Shown piece by piece: positions 55,167 through 63,704 of a stretch of DNA of 64,000 bases (its first letter is position 1; each line of letters begins with the position of its first letter). The stretch covers positions 124,833 through 188,832 of the forward strand of contig NZ_BMZG01000004.1 in the NCBI RefSeq assembly GCF_014652675.1, given 5' to 3'. The position numbers and the translations under genes are program-made. The DNA is from Formosimonas limnophila. GTDB lineage: Bacteria; Pseudomonadota; Gammaproteobacteria; Burkholderiales; Burkholderiaceae. The notes beneath the pieces were generated by a model. The model did no database searches. It was not told where the DNA came from and saw only the letters and a list, made by a program, of their open reading frames with translations.

Positions 55167-55829
55167 TCAGTTTCGCATCAATAGCTGCTGCAACTCAGCG
55201 ACACTGCGCACCAAAATAGCAGGCTGACTACTGGCCAACGTATCTGCGTCATGTGCACCATAAGTGACCCCAATTGCAGTTATGCCTGCCCCGTGTGCCA
55301 TATCCACGTCATACGTGGTGTCTCCAATCATGATTGCTTCATCTGGATGAACTTCCAGCTCTTCGAGTAACTCAAACAGCATCTGAGGGTGTGGCTTAGA
55401 GATGGTTTCGTCTGCGGTTCGGGTGGCATCAAAGCGGTTTTTCAATGATGCGTGTTGCAACACACGATTCAGGCCTGCACGAGACTTACCTGTAGCGACG
55501 GCGGTGAGTTTATTTTGTGTGCGTAAGCCATCAAGCAAAGAGGTAACCCCCTCAAACAGAGTCACAATCTCTTCACCGCTAAAATAATGACGGCGATATG
55601 ATTGCATGAATACCTCGGTTTGTGTTGCGCTGAGTGGGCCAACTAAGGCCTCGATGGCTTCAGTGAAACCGAGGCCTATGACTTTTTGAGCGTCTTTTAG
55701 AGTGGGAATCGGTTGATTGATGGCTGCACAGGACTGTTGTAATGCGTGACCTATAATGCCTGTTGAGTCGAACAGCGTGCCATCCCAGTCAAATATCACC
55801 AGTTTCTTATGGTAAAAATCATGGTGCAT
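55167..55829 (-). CDS. HAD-family phosphatase (phosphoglycolate phosphatase-like)
   Basis: A 220-residue HAD hydrolase. Motif I is FDWDGTLFDSTG (nucleophile D14, acid D16), motif II appears in AVATGKSRAGL, and motifs III/IV in SKPHPQMLFELLEELEVHPDEAIMIGDTTYDVDMA. It is close to Gph, but other HAD phosphatases look alike. It is immediately upstream of the sensor kinase gene on the same strand. Confidence 0.85.
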   Translation of the reverse strand: MHHDFYHKKLVIFDWDGTLFDSTGIIGHALQQSCAAINQPIPTLKDAQKVIGLGFTEAIEALVGPLSATQTEVFMQSYRRHYFSGEEIVTLFEGVTSLLDGLRTQNKLTAVATGKSRAGLNRVLQHASLKNRFDATRTADETISKPHPQMLFELLEELEVHPDEAIMIGDTTYDVDMAHGAGITAIGVTYGAHDADTLASSQPAILVRSVAELQQLLMRN

Positions 55830-55860
55830 GTTTGTTCATCCTATGCATGATTGAGTGTGC

Positions 55861-56352
55861 TTAGTGATTTAATAAATCTCGGGCAATTTTTAGCTCGTCA
55901 ATCCATGTTTGGTGGTTTGTTTGGTTTTGCTCGGGTCTCACCTGCGATGTACTAACAGACGGTGTTGTCTCGAGCTTAGGGGCGGGGTCTTCTGCTTCAG
56001 TATCGTTCTGACTACTTAATTCAAGCTCATTAGTATTGTCGGCTAACAGCTCGAAACCAGCCGGCTCGTCAATGACTTTTACATCCAACTGTTGGCGTGC
56101 GCCTGCTATTGTGTAGCCTTCTTCGTACAGCAGGGCGCGAATTTTTCGTACCAACAAAACCTCATGGTGTTGGTAGTAACGGCGGTTACCACGGCGCTTC
56201 ATCGGACGCAGTTGTTCGAACTCTTGTTCCCAATAGCGCAGGACATACGAGCGAACGCCGCACAGAGTGCTGACTTCACCGATGGTGAAGTAGCGTTTGG
56301 CAGGGATAGCGGGTAAGTCTTGGGTTAAGACGTAGCCTTGCGGTTGGGTCAT
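55861..56352 (-). CDS. MerR-family transcriptional regulator
   Basis: A 163-residue regulator with the N-terminal MerR helix-turn-helix: YFTIGEVSTLCGVRSYVLRY, then MKRRGNRRYYQHHEV. The C-terminal half is acidic and shows no metal-binding cysteines. This gene regularly follows ihfA in betaproteobacteria; its targets are unknown. It starts 16 bases after the ihfA stop. Confidence 0.9.
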   Translation of the reverse strand: MTQPQGYVLTQDLPAIPAKRYFTIGEVSTLCGVRSYVLRYWEQEFEQLRPMKRRGNRRYYQHHEVLLVRKIRALLYEEGYTIAGARQQLDVKVIDEPAGFELLADNTNELELSSQNDTEAEDPAPKLETTPSVSTSQVRPEQNQTNHQTWIDELKIARDLLNH

Positions 56353-56368
56353 GGTGTCGCTTTATGAA

Positions 56369-56773
56369 TTAGGCAAAAGCCGCTTGGTTTGGCTGTGCAA
56401 ATGTCGTGCTGTCGGTTGGTGCGGGCGTGCCCTCAACGGCAGCTTTGAATTTTTGGCTGGCGTGAAATGTGACGACGCGACGTGCCGCAATCGGCACCAT
56501 TTCGCCCGTTTTTGGGTTGCGTCCTGGTCGTGAGGCTTTGTCGCGCACGGAAAAATTGCCAAACCCTGACAGTTTGACGATGTCGCCGTGCTCTAATGCA
56601 GTGCGAATTTCTTCAAAAAACGCTTCCACCATTTCTTTGGCTTCGCGTTTATTTAACCCTACTTGGGCAAATAACACCTCTGCTAGCTCTGCTTTGGTGA
56701 GGGTAAATTCACCGCCTGCATCCATCATCAAATCATTTAGGGTGGCTTTGACCACATCGTCATCAAAATTCAT
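56369..56773 (-). CDS. ihfA: Integration host factor, alpha subunit
   Basis: A 134-residue DNA-bending protein. Conserved text includes [37 protein letters not shown], and [16 protein letters not shown]. It is longer than the E. coli protein at both ends; the Ala/Thr/Pro-rich C-terminal tail is common in this order. The position between pheT and merR is standard. Confidence 0.95.
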   Translation of the reverse strand: MNFDDDVVKATLNDLMMDAGGEFTLTKAELAEVLFAQVGLNKREAKEMVEAFFEEIRTALEHGDIVKLSGFGNFSVRDKASRPGRNPKTGEMVPIAARRVVTFHASQKFKAAVEGTPAPTDSTTFAQPNQAAFA

Positions 56774-57182
56774 GTCACATTCCTGCGTCGCTGCTGTTTT
56801 TTGTAAGTCGCTGATTTTAATTCATTTTTAAAACGCGGGTAATGGAAACTCTGCTTTATTTTGGTTCGTTTTGTTACTTTTTGTGAACGGTTGTTTTTTT
56901 ACCACGCGCTGTGTTTCGGCTTGACGTTGAAGGTGTTTTGGGCACTGCCTGTTGGTTTTCATGCATCGAATGACATCGTTTCTGTGCTGATTTGCCTAGA
57001 TTGCTTCGGTGGTGTGCTCGGTGCACAGGATGAGCTTTGATCCACAGCTGTTTCTGAAAACCCAGCACAGTACCCAATTCTATTTCGTTGGGCACTGGAA
57101 GGAACTAACATGCGCTTACCCTGAGATTCTGAGGTTTTTGGGGTTGGGTGGGCTTGCTTGTCATCTTTCATGACTAGATCTC
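56774..57182. other. Gap between pheT and ihfA
   Basis: About 410 bases, longer than usual for this junction. Two minus-strand frames (57171-56959 and 57095-56874) have basic, Ser/Thr/Lys-rich composition. They could be halves of one small frameshifted protein, but neither has a convincing ribosome site or family match. The rest presumably holds the ihfA promoter. Confidence 0.4.
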
Positions 57183-59600
57183 TCAACGCAACCGCGCGCC
57201 CGTTTGCTCAATGACCGTCGCTAACACTTTTTGCATCAAGTCATCAATCTGTGCATCGGTGAGCGTGGCGTTCATGTCTTGCAAATGAAAGCGGTATGCC
57301 ATGCTTTTTTCATTCGCGGCCATGTGTTCGCCTTGGTACAGGTCAAATAATTGTACGTCACGAATGATGGCTGCGCTCGCATCTTTTTGACGCAATGCGG
57401 CAAAGGCATTTTCGATGGCTTGAGCAGAGACGTCGCGTGGGACAATGAGAGCGAGATCGCGCGTGACCATTTGTTGTTTTGAGACGTCCGATGCGATAGG
57501 GACGGTGCGAGCGATGACCGCGGTGGCATCTAATTCAAACAACATCGGGGCTTTAGGCAGGTCATGTGCTTGTTGCAAACGTGGGTGCATTTGTCCCAGC
57601 CAGCCGATGGTTTGGCCATTCAATACGATTTTTGCGCAACGACCTGGGTGAGCGGCGACGTGGCTGTGTGGTTCAAATGTCAATTTAGATGGCGCGAACA
57701 GGCGCTCAATATCGCCTTTGACATCATAAAAATCGATGTCGGTGGTGACACTTGCCCATTGTTCAGGCGCGTTTGAACCATAGGCCAAGCCCGCGAGTTT
57801 GAGTGGCTGGGCGATGTTGGGCACGGTGCTGTCAGAAGCAGTGACTTTGGTGTCACGGTGGAACACTTTGGCGATTTCAAACACCCGAACGCGTGATTGT
57901 GAACGTGCCAGATTAGTTTTCAGATTCATGACGAGGGACGCGATGAGCTGCGTGCGCATGACCGAAAGCGATGAAGCGATGGGGTTTTGCAACTTAATTG
58001 GGTCGCTGTCCTTACCCGCGAAATCTGACTCAAGCGCATCGTCGATGAATGAGAAGTTAATCACCTCTTGGTAGTCCATCGTCACTAATGCGTCACGAAC
58101 GGCATCGAGCACGCGTTCGGATTCAGGCACTTTGAGCATGGTCATTGTCGCGACAGGGTCACGCACGGGGATGTTGTCGTAGCCGAACAGACGCGCAACT
58201 TCTTCGATGAGGTCTTCTTCAATCGCCATGTCGAATCGGTATGACGGTGCGGTGACCGTGAGCGTTTCACCGTGTTTGTCATCATTGCCGCGCGTGACGG
58301 CTAATTGTAATTGGCTCAAATGTTTCGCCATATCATCCGCAGGAATGGCCACGCCAATGACTTTCTGCGCACGCGATACGCGCATGGTCAATTCGCCACG
58401 AGTCGGTAATGTGCTGATGACTTCTGATACAGGCCCCACCTCACCGCCGCAGATGTCAAGCACCAAACGAGTTGCGTACTCGATGGCTTCACGCTGATTC
58501 ATAAAATCCACACCGCGCTCATAGCGATGCGACGCATCGGTGGAAAACTTCAATCTACGCGCCTTGCCTGCAATCGCGTCGGGTGAGAAAAACGCTGCTT
58601 CGAGAAAAATGTCTGTTGAGTGCAATTCGGCCTTCGTTGAATCACCACCCATAATCCCCGCAATGCCAATTGCACCTGAGTCGTCGGCAATCACCAAGAC
58701 ATCGTCTTGTAACGTGTGGGTTTGTTCGTTTAATAACTTAATCGACTCACCATTCTTCGCCATACGCGCGTGCAATGTGCCTTGGATTTTGCTCAAATCA
58801 TACACGTGCATCGGCTGACCAAGTTCGAGCATCACATAGGCTGTTATGTCCACCAACGCTGAAATCGAACGCACACCCGCGCGCTCCAAACGCTGCACTA
58901 TCCACAGCGGCGTCGGCGCGGCGGCGTTGACGTTTTTCATGACACGACCTGTGAAACGACCACAAGCAACTGGTTCATCCACGCGAATCGGCAACTCATC
59001 GGTAATGGTTGTCGCCACCGCCTCAGCCGTGAACGATTTCAACGGCGCACCCGTTATCGCCGCCACATCACGCGCCACTCCGCGAATACTCAAACAATCC
59101 GCACGGTTTGGCGTGAGTTTAATTGTGAATACGTGGTCATCCAAATTCAGATAGTCGCGAATATTCATACCGACAGGCGCATCCGATGGCAGTTCCATCA
59201 AACCCGATGCTTCATCGTTGATGCCGAGCTCACGCGCCGAGCACAACATCCCGCTTGATGCCACACCGCGCAGTTTCGCGGCTTTAATTTTAAAATCATT
59301 CGGCAGTTCCGCGCCGATCAAGGCCGCAGGAATCTTAATTCCCACTGCAGCATTCGGTGCACCGCACACGATTTGTAGCAATTCGCCAGTGCCCACATCC
59401 ACTTTGCAGACATTGAGCTTATCTGCATCGGGATGCTTCTCGATTGATAAGATTTGTCCAACAACAACACCCGTAAAGGCGGGGGCTGCAGGCGTGAGCT
59501 CCTCAACCTCTAACCCGCCCATCGTCAGCGTGTCGCTTAGCTGCTCTGTTGTCATGCTTGGGTTCACCCAAGTGCGTAACCATTGTTCTGAAAAATGCAT
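57183..59600 (-). CDS. pheT: Phenylalanine--tRNA ligase, beta subunit
   Basis: An 805-residue subunit charging tRNA-Phe together with PheS. It has the N-terminal EMAP-like tRNA-binding domain (VVGQILSIEKHPDADKLNVCKVD), the B3/B4 editing domain, the B5 domain with LTPNRADCLSI upstream, and the C-terminal anticodon-binding FDX-ACB domain (FDLYQGEHMAANEKSMAYR). Full length and apparently intact. Unusually, it is separated from pheS by about 1.4 kb of accessory genes and a copy of its own 5' end. Confidence 0.97.
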   Translation of the reverse strand: MHFSEQWLRTWVNPSMTTEQLSDTLTMGGLEVEELTPAAPAFTGVVVGQILSIEKHPDADKLNVCKVDVGTGELLQIVCGAPNAAVGIKIPAALIGAELPNDFKIKAAKLRGVASSGMLCSARELGINDEASGLMELPSDAPVGMNIRDYLNLDDHVFTIKLTPNRADCLSIRGVARDVAAITGAPLKSFTAEAVATTITDELPIRVDEPVACGRFTGRVMKNVNAAAPTPLWIVQRLERAGVRSISALVDITAYVMLELGQPMHVYDLSKIQGTLHARMAKNGESIKLLNEQTHTLQDDVLVIADDSGAIGIAGIMGGDSTKAELHSTDIFLEAAFFSPDAIAGKARRLKFSTDASHRYERGVDFMNQREAIEYATRLVLDICGGEVGPVSEVISTLPTRGELTMRVSRAQKVIGVAIPADDMAKHLSQLQLAVTRGNDDKHGETLTVTAPSYRFDMAIEEDLIEEVARLFGYDNIPVRDPVATMTMLKVPESERVLDAVRDALVTMDYQEVINFSFIDDALESDFAGKDSDPIKLQNPIASSLSVMRTQLIASLVMNLKTNLARSQSRVRVFEIAKVFHRDTKVTASDSTVPNIAQPLKLAGLAYGSNAPEQWASVTTDIDFYDVKGDIERLFAPSKLTFEPHSHVAAHPGRCAKIVLNGQTIGWLGQMHPRLQQAHDLPKAPMLFELDATAVIARTVPIASDVSKQQMVTRDLALIVPRDVSAQAIENAFAALRQKDASAAIIRDVQLFDLYQGEHMAANEKSMAYRFHLQDMNATLTDAQIDDLMQKVLATVIEQTGARLR

Positions 59601-59632
59601 TTTTTAGCCTTGATAGGGGATCTGTACGAATT

Positions 59633-60067
59633 TTATTGTACTTCGATATAAATTGAGCTGATTTGGTTGTTTTGTTCCAGCGACATCGTGATAGCAGAGT
59701 AACCTGCAATGTCTTCCCACTTAGCAGTGGTGGCGTCTTTAAAAGATGGCTGCGTTGATGGTAGGCCTAGTAACTCTAAAACCTCTTTACTAAATTGTTT
59801 GCCTTGTAATGAGGTTAGGCTTATGAGATTGGCTTTGTCCTCAACAAATGTGATTTCAACAGCGCCCTGTGAGAAAAGGCAATGATGACCTTTGTTTGAG
59901 TTTTGGCATTGAATATGTGAGCCAATAGCCTTCTCAACCTCGGTTAGTGACTTAGAGGCAATCATTGGGATATCAATGATGATTTTGCTTTGTTTAACAC
60001 TAGGGTCTTCTTTCGAGCAGCCAATCAGTGCAAGGCTGAATAAAATAATGGACAAGGTTTTTCTCAT
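59633..60067 (-). CDS. Hypothetical lipoprotein inserted before pheT
   Basis: A 144-residue protein with an N-terminal signal and lipobox ALIGC (Cys18). The mature part has two cysteines (HIQCQNS, HHCLFS) and alternating hydrophobic stretches suggesting a small beta-rich domain. GGAG precedes ATG 60067. I recognise no family. It is sandwiched between a truncated pheT copy and the complete pheT, with more AT-rich DNA than pheT. Confidence 0.75.
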   Translation of the reverse strand: MRKTLSIILFSLALIGCSKEDPSVKQSKIIIDIPMIASKSLTEVEKAIGSHIQCQNSNKGHHCLFSQGAVEITFVEDKANLISLTSLQGKQFSKEVLELLGLPSTQPSFKDATTAKWEDIAGYSAITMSLEQNNQISSIYIEVQ

Positions 60068-60090
60068 GGCTTTTATACTCCGGTTTGATT

Positions 60091-60327
60091 TTAAATAACG
60101 TGCAAAAATTCGCCTGTGCACGCATCGACTTGGCTGACATTGAGCTTATCCGCGTCAGGATGTTTCTCCATCGACAATATTTGCCCCACGACAATGCCAG
60201 TAAAGGCAGGGGCGGCAGGGGCGAACCTATCAACTTCTAAATCGCCCATCGTCAGCGTGTCGCCCAGTTCCTCTGTTGTCATGCTTGGGTTCAGCCAAGT
60301 GCGTAACCATTGTTCTGAAAATTGCAT
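60091..60327 (-). pseudogene. Duplicated 5' fragment of pheT
   Basis: A 78-residue frame nearly matching the first 78 residues of PheT, e.g. FSEQWLRTW, NPSMTTE, and QILSMEKHPDADKLNV. Differences from the complete gene are scattered at both amino-acid and silent sites, so it is not a very recent copy. It stops after the start of the tRNA-binding domain (GEFLHVI) and cannot work as a synthetase. Confidence 0.88.
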
Positions 60328-60404
60328 ATTTCTCTCAAATCTTCTTTTCTAAAAACACCCATCAATCGTAGGGTGCAATGCGCGGAAAGCACGCTTATTG
60401 CACC

Positions 60405-60904
60405 TTACTTGCTTAACTGTAAAACTCTATATCCATGTTCGGTCAAAACTAATGAAAATTGATTGCCAACAGTTGCCACAACACCACCGAATCTACCCGA
60501 ACGCCCTTCAAATATGACTTTTCCATTGTTTGGAAGGTAAAACATTCTTTTTCCTGAGGTTGAAAAAAAATTCGTAACTCCATTCTCTGTTGTTACATGG
60601 TAGCCAACGAATGTTCGCCCGTTTAATATCAATCGCTTTGAACCATTTATCCCGTTTTTTCATACTTAGCTGCACTATTATCGTAATTGCTTTCTGAATT
60701 ATCGTAATTTAATGGTGAGTTATCATAATTGCTGATTGAGTTATCATAGTTGCTTTCTGAATTGTCATAATTTGATGGGGAGTAGTTATAGGGCAAACTA
60801 GCCTCATTAATGAACTTGATAGGTAAGTCAGCCAACGCTATATTGCAAAAAACATACAATAATGTAAATAAAATCCTCTTAAACTTTAATGTTTTCATAG
60901 CCAT
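60405..60904 (-). pseudogene. Secreted NYDNS-repeat protein split by a frameshift at an A-run
   Basis: The first part (60904-60647) encodes a signal peptide and repeats of SNYDNS/PLNYDNS. It ends KYEKTG-stop just after a run of six A. One frame over, the sequence continues smoothly: NGINGSKRLILNGRTFVGYHV, then a compact C-terminal domain to 60405 (LTEHGYRVLQLSK). A single-base change in the A-run would join both parts into one protein of about 165 residues. It is a frameshifted gene, or one using slippage on the A-run, or a sequencing error. Confidence 0.7.
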
Positions 60905-60991
60905 TCTTAATTTAGTAATTGTTTGAATCTTAGAGTTGATTTAGATCAAAAACTTCATTGTCATATAAAAACACAAGTTTCATTAATCGAC

Positions 60992-62020
60992 TTACTTAAA
61001 CTGCCCTAAAAACCTTAAATCATTCTCAAAAAACAACCGCAAATCATTCACCCCATAACGCAACATCGCCAATCGCTCTAAACCCGAACCAAAAGCGAAG
61101 CCCATGTATTCCTCAGGGTCTAATCCAAAGTTGCGAATCACACTCGGGTGCACTTGACCTGCACCTGAAATTTCTAACCACTTGCCTGCGTTTGGACCAG
61201 AACCAAACGCCATATCAATCTCAACCGAGGGTTCGGTGAACGGGAAATAAGAGGGGCGAAAGCGCAGCTTGACGTCGTCGGTCTCAAAAAATCGTTGTAA
61301 AAACGTGGTGTAGACCGATTTTAAATCAGCGAAGCTGACAGCTTTGTCAATCCATAAGCCTTCCACCTGATGAAACATGGGTGAGTGCGTCGCGTCAGAG
61401 TCCACGCGGTAGGTGCGACCTGGGGCGATGACTTTAATCGGTGGGTGCGCGTTTTGCACGTGAGTACGCGCGTAGCGCACTTGCATCGGGCTGGTGTGCG
61501 TGCGCAGCACGAGTGGGCGACCGCGCTCGTCTTTGTCCTCAACGTAAAACGTGTCTTGCATTGAGCGAGCAGGGTGGTTTTCGGGGCTGTTTAATGATGA
61601 GAAGTTATACCAATCGTTTTCAATCTCAGGGCCGTCGGCGACATCAAAGCCCATCGAGCGAAAAATCGCGGCGACGCGGCGCGTGACGCGGGTGACTGGG
61701 TGAATGCCGCCTGTGGCTTGACCACGACCAGGCAATGTCACATCGAGCTGCTCGGTGGCGAGTTTTTCGTTCAGTGCGGCTTGGGCTAAGGCGTTGCGTG
61801 CATCGTTGAGGAGGGTTTCTACTTGTTGGCGCACGGCGTTGACTTGGGCGCCACGGGCTTTTTTCTCTTCGATGGGCAGTTTACCCAAGGCTTTGAGCTC
61901 CGCGGTGAGCACGCCGTCTTTACCGAGGAATTTGGCTTTTTCGTTTTCGAGGTCAGCTGGTCGGGTGGCGCAAGCAAATGCGGCGCGGGCATCATCAATG
62001 ATGTGAGAGAGGTCGGTCAT
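60992..62020 (-). CDS. pheS: Phenylalanine--tRNA ligase, alpha subunit
   Basis: A 342-residue catalytic subunit. An N-terminal coiled coil precedes the class II motifs: [35 protein letters not shown] and the C-terminal [18 protein letters not shown]. Normal length. It lies downstream of rplT behind a terminator and a leader hairpin. Confidence 0.97.
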   Translation of the reverse strand: MTDLSHIIDDARAAFACATRPADLENEKAKFLGKDGVLTAELKALGKLPIEEKKARGAQVNAVRQQVETLLNDARNALAQAALNEKLATEQLDVTLPGRGQATGGIHPVTRVTRRVAAIFRSMGFDVADGPEIENDWYNFSSLNSPENHPARSMQDTFYVEDKDERGRPLVLRTHTSPMQVRYARTHVQNAHPPIKVIAPGRTYRVDSDATHSPMFHQVEGLWIDKAVSFADLKSVYTTFLQRFFETDDVKLRFRPSYFPFTEPSVEIDMAFGSGPNAGKWLEISGAGQVHPSVIRNFGLDPEEYMGFAFGSGLERLAMLRYGVNDLRLFFENDLRFLGQFK

Positions 62021-62079
62021 TGGTTTTCTTTTTTAAATTTAATGCAAATTTGAGAAAATAGGAGCAAATAGAAACAAAT

Positions 62080-62096
62080 GGTGGGCATTGCCCACC
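62080..62096 (-). promoter_or_regulatory. Hairpin in the pheS leader
   Basis: GGTGGGC/GCCCACC with a three-base loop. On the minus strand it is followed by a moderately T-rich stretch, so it could attenuate pheST transcription. No leader peptide rich in Phe was identified. Confidence 0.4.
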
Positions 62097-62173
62097 TCAG
62101 ATCAAATCTAATGAAATTTAACGTTCATCAAAAGACAGTACGAAGATACCCCATCTGTGCTTTGATGAAAATT

Positions 62174-62214
62174 AAAAAACGAGGCAGAGCCATGATGGCT
62201 TGCCTCGTATTTTT
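62174..62214. terminator. Terminator after rplT
   Basis: ACGAGGCA (62179-62186) pairs with TGCCTCGT (62201-62208), enclosing AGCCAT/ATGGCT. Runs of A and T flank it, so it can act in both directions; on the minus strand it ends infC-rpmI-rplT. Confidence 0.8.
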
Positions 62215-62228
62215 TACAACATAACGGC

Positions 62229-62585
62229 TTACGCCAAAGCTGCTTTCGCTTTTTCAACGATGGCAGCAAACGCTGGTTTATCAAACACAGCCAAGTCCGC
62301 TAAGACTTTACGATCGATTTCAATCGAGGCTTTTTTCAAGCCATTCATGAATGCGCTGTAAGTCATTGCATGTGAACGAGATGCTGCATTGATACGCGCA
62401 ATCCACAAAGCACGGAATACGCGCTTTTTGTTGCGACGATCGCGGTAGGCGTATTGACCAGCACGCATGACTGCTTGCTTGGCAACGCGATAGACGTTTT
62501 TACGACGACCACGGTAACCCTTTGCGAGGGCGATGACTTTCTTATGACGGGCTCTTGCAGTGACCCCACGTTTGACTCTAGGCAT
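62229..62585 (-). CDS. rplT: 50S ribosomal protein L20
   Basis: A 118-residue large-subunit protein. [17 protein letters not shown] and the long basic helix [16 protein letters not shown] are diagnostic. It follows rpmI by 27 bases. L20 represses this operon in other bacteria; no operator was identified here. Confidence 0.98.
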   Translation of the reverse strand: MPRVKRGVTARARHKKVIALAKGYRGRRKNVYRVAKQAVMRAGQYAYRDRRNKKRVFRALWIARINAASRSHAMTYSAFMNGLKKASIEIDRKVLADLAVFDKPAFAAIVEKAKAALA

Positions 62586-62612
62586 ATCAGACTCCTTTAG
62601 TTTAAGTTAGGG

Positions 62613-62810
62613 TTACGCGTAAGGCATCATAGCGCGGATAGATGGTACATCCGCTGCTGCAACATTCACAGCACCACGCAATTGACGTTTGTTTTTGGTG
62701 GTTTTCTTGGTCAAAATATGACGTTTGAAAGCTTGACCGCGCTTGACGGTACCACCTGGGCGAACCACGAAGCGCTTTTTGGCGCTGCTTTTGGTTTTCA
62801 TTTTAGGCAT
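62613..62810 (-). CDS. rpmI: 50S ribosomal protein L35
   Basis: A 65-residue basic protein of the large subunit, [14 protein letters not shown] at the start, normal length. It lies between infC and rplT. Confidence 0.97.
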   Translation of the reverse strand: MPKMKTKSSAKKRFVVRPGGTVKRGQAFKRHILTKKTTKNKRQLRGAVNVAAADVPSIRAMMPYA

Positions 62811-62973
62811 AAAAACTCCGTTTTGGATGAATCAAGGTGGCCTCAACTTTAGAGACACTTGGGAACCCGACCCATTTTTTATCGAACGACACGAGTGGTT
62901 TAACCTGACTCGTGGTGTTCGGCCTTATTAAATCACTTTTTATCTTCAAGTGACCCAATAATTCTTTTTGACG

Positions 62974-63501
62974 CTATTTTTTGCGCGGTGGCGCAAGCAT
63001 CATAATCATTTGACGACCTTCAAGCTTGGGCATCGATTCAACTTGCGCTTGTTCAGCCAATTCGTCACGGACGCGCTCAAGTAGGCGCATACCGATGTCT
63101 TGGTGAGCCATCTCACGACCGCGGTAGCGCAGGGTGATTTTGACTTTGTCGCCTTCTTCGAGGAAGCGTTTGACGTTGCGTACCTTGACTTGATAGTCGT
63201 TTTCATCCGTACCTGGGCGGAATTTGATTTCCTTGATTTGGATGACGTGCTGTTTGGCTTTTGCCTCAGCCGCTTTTTTTTGCTCTTGGTACTTAAACTT
63301 GCCGTAATCCATCAAACGGCAGACTGGTGGCGTGGCATTCGGTGAAATCTCGACCAAATCTGTGTCGGCTTCTTCAGCCATTTTGAGTGCGTCGCGTGCT
63401 GACATGATGCCAGCTGGTTCGCCGTCGATGCCGATTAAGCGAATTTCGCGCGCTTGAATTTCCCCGTTGATGCGATGCTGCATCTTTGCTGAAGTAGCGA
63501 T
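62974..63501 (-). CDS. infC: Translation initiation factor IF-3
   Basis: A 175-residue factor that binds 30S subunits and rejects poor start codons. Family stretches are [32 protein letters not shown] and the C-terminal [10 protein letters not shown]. The first ATG (63483) has no ribosome site. Six codons upstream an ATC codon (63501) sits seven bases after GAGG and gives the usual IF3 N terminus (IATSAK before MQHRING). IF3 genes elsewhere start at ATT, ATA or ATC, which allows self-regulation, so ATC is preferred. Confidence 0.93.
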   Translation of the reverse strand: MATSAKMQHRINGEIQAREIRLIGIDGEPAGIMSARDALKMAEEADTDLVEISPNATPPVCRLMDYGKFKYQEQKKAAEAKAKQHVIQIKEIKFRPGTDENDYQVKVRNVKRFLEEGDKVKITLRYRGREMAHQDIGMRLLERVRDELAEQAQVESMPKLEGRQMIMMLAPPRKK

Positions 63502-63552
63502 AGTAAACCTCGTTCAAAAAATTAAAAACTTACTTTTTGGCTCTAAAGTAGA

Positions 63553-63581
63553 TTTTGTTTGGATGGAAAATCCAAACAAAA
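63553..63581 (-). promoter_or_regulatory. Hairpin in the infC leader
   Basis: Perfect 12-base arms 63553-63564 and 63570-63581 in the 200-base gap between thrS and infC. It may be part of a leader that regulates infC-rpmI-rplT. Confidence 0.4.
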
Positions 63582-63648
63582 CAAGATGAAGCCGAAGTTA
63601 AACCCGAAACGCTTCGAGTTTGACAAGTAAGTATATCGTTGCAAACAA

Positions 63649-63683
63649 AGCCACCTCCGCTTAGAGTGAAGCCGCAGGTGGCT
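63649..63683 (-). terminator. Terminator-like hairpin after thrS
   Basis: GCCACCT and AGGTGGC form a stem around 63650-63682; on the minus strand it is followed by TTTGTTTG. It would weakly separate thrS from infC. Confidence 0.55.
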
Positions 63684-63704
63684 CTTTAAACTGTAGACTG
63701 TGGC

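Noticed and set aside
56874..57171. Two short basic frames between pheT and ihfA
   Set aside because: Could be one frameshifted small gene, but composition alone does not support a call.
60680..60790. Short regular repeats that might suggest a CRISPR array
   Set aside because: The repeats are in-frame codons for NYDNS within a signal-peptide protein; no constant long repeat or unique spacers. No CRISPR array was seen in the window.
63553..63581. Fourth copy of the twin-hairpin repeat
   Set aside because: It has a good hairpin, but the GGGTTTCCC and AAAGTAGGGTTTTACTTT cores are absent; it is more likely an infC leader structure.
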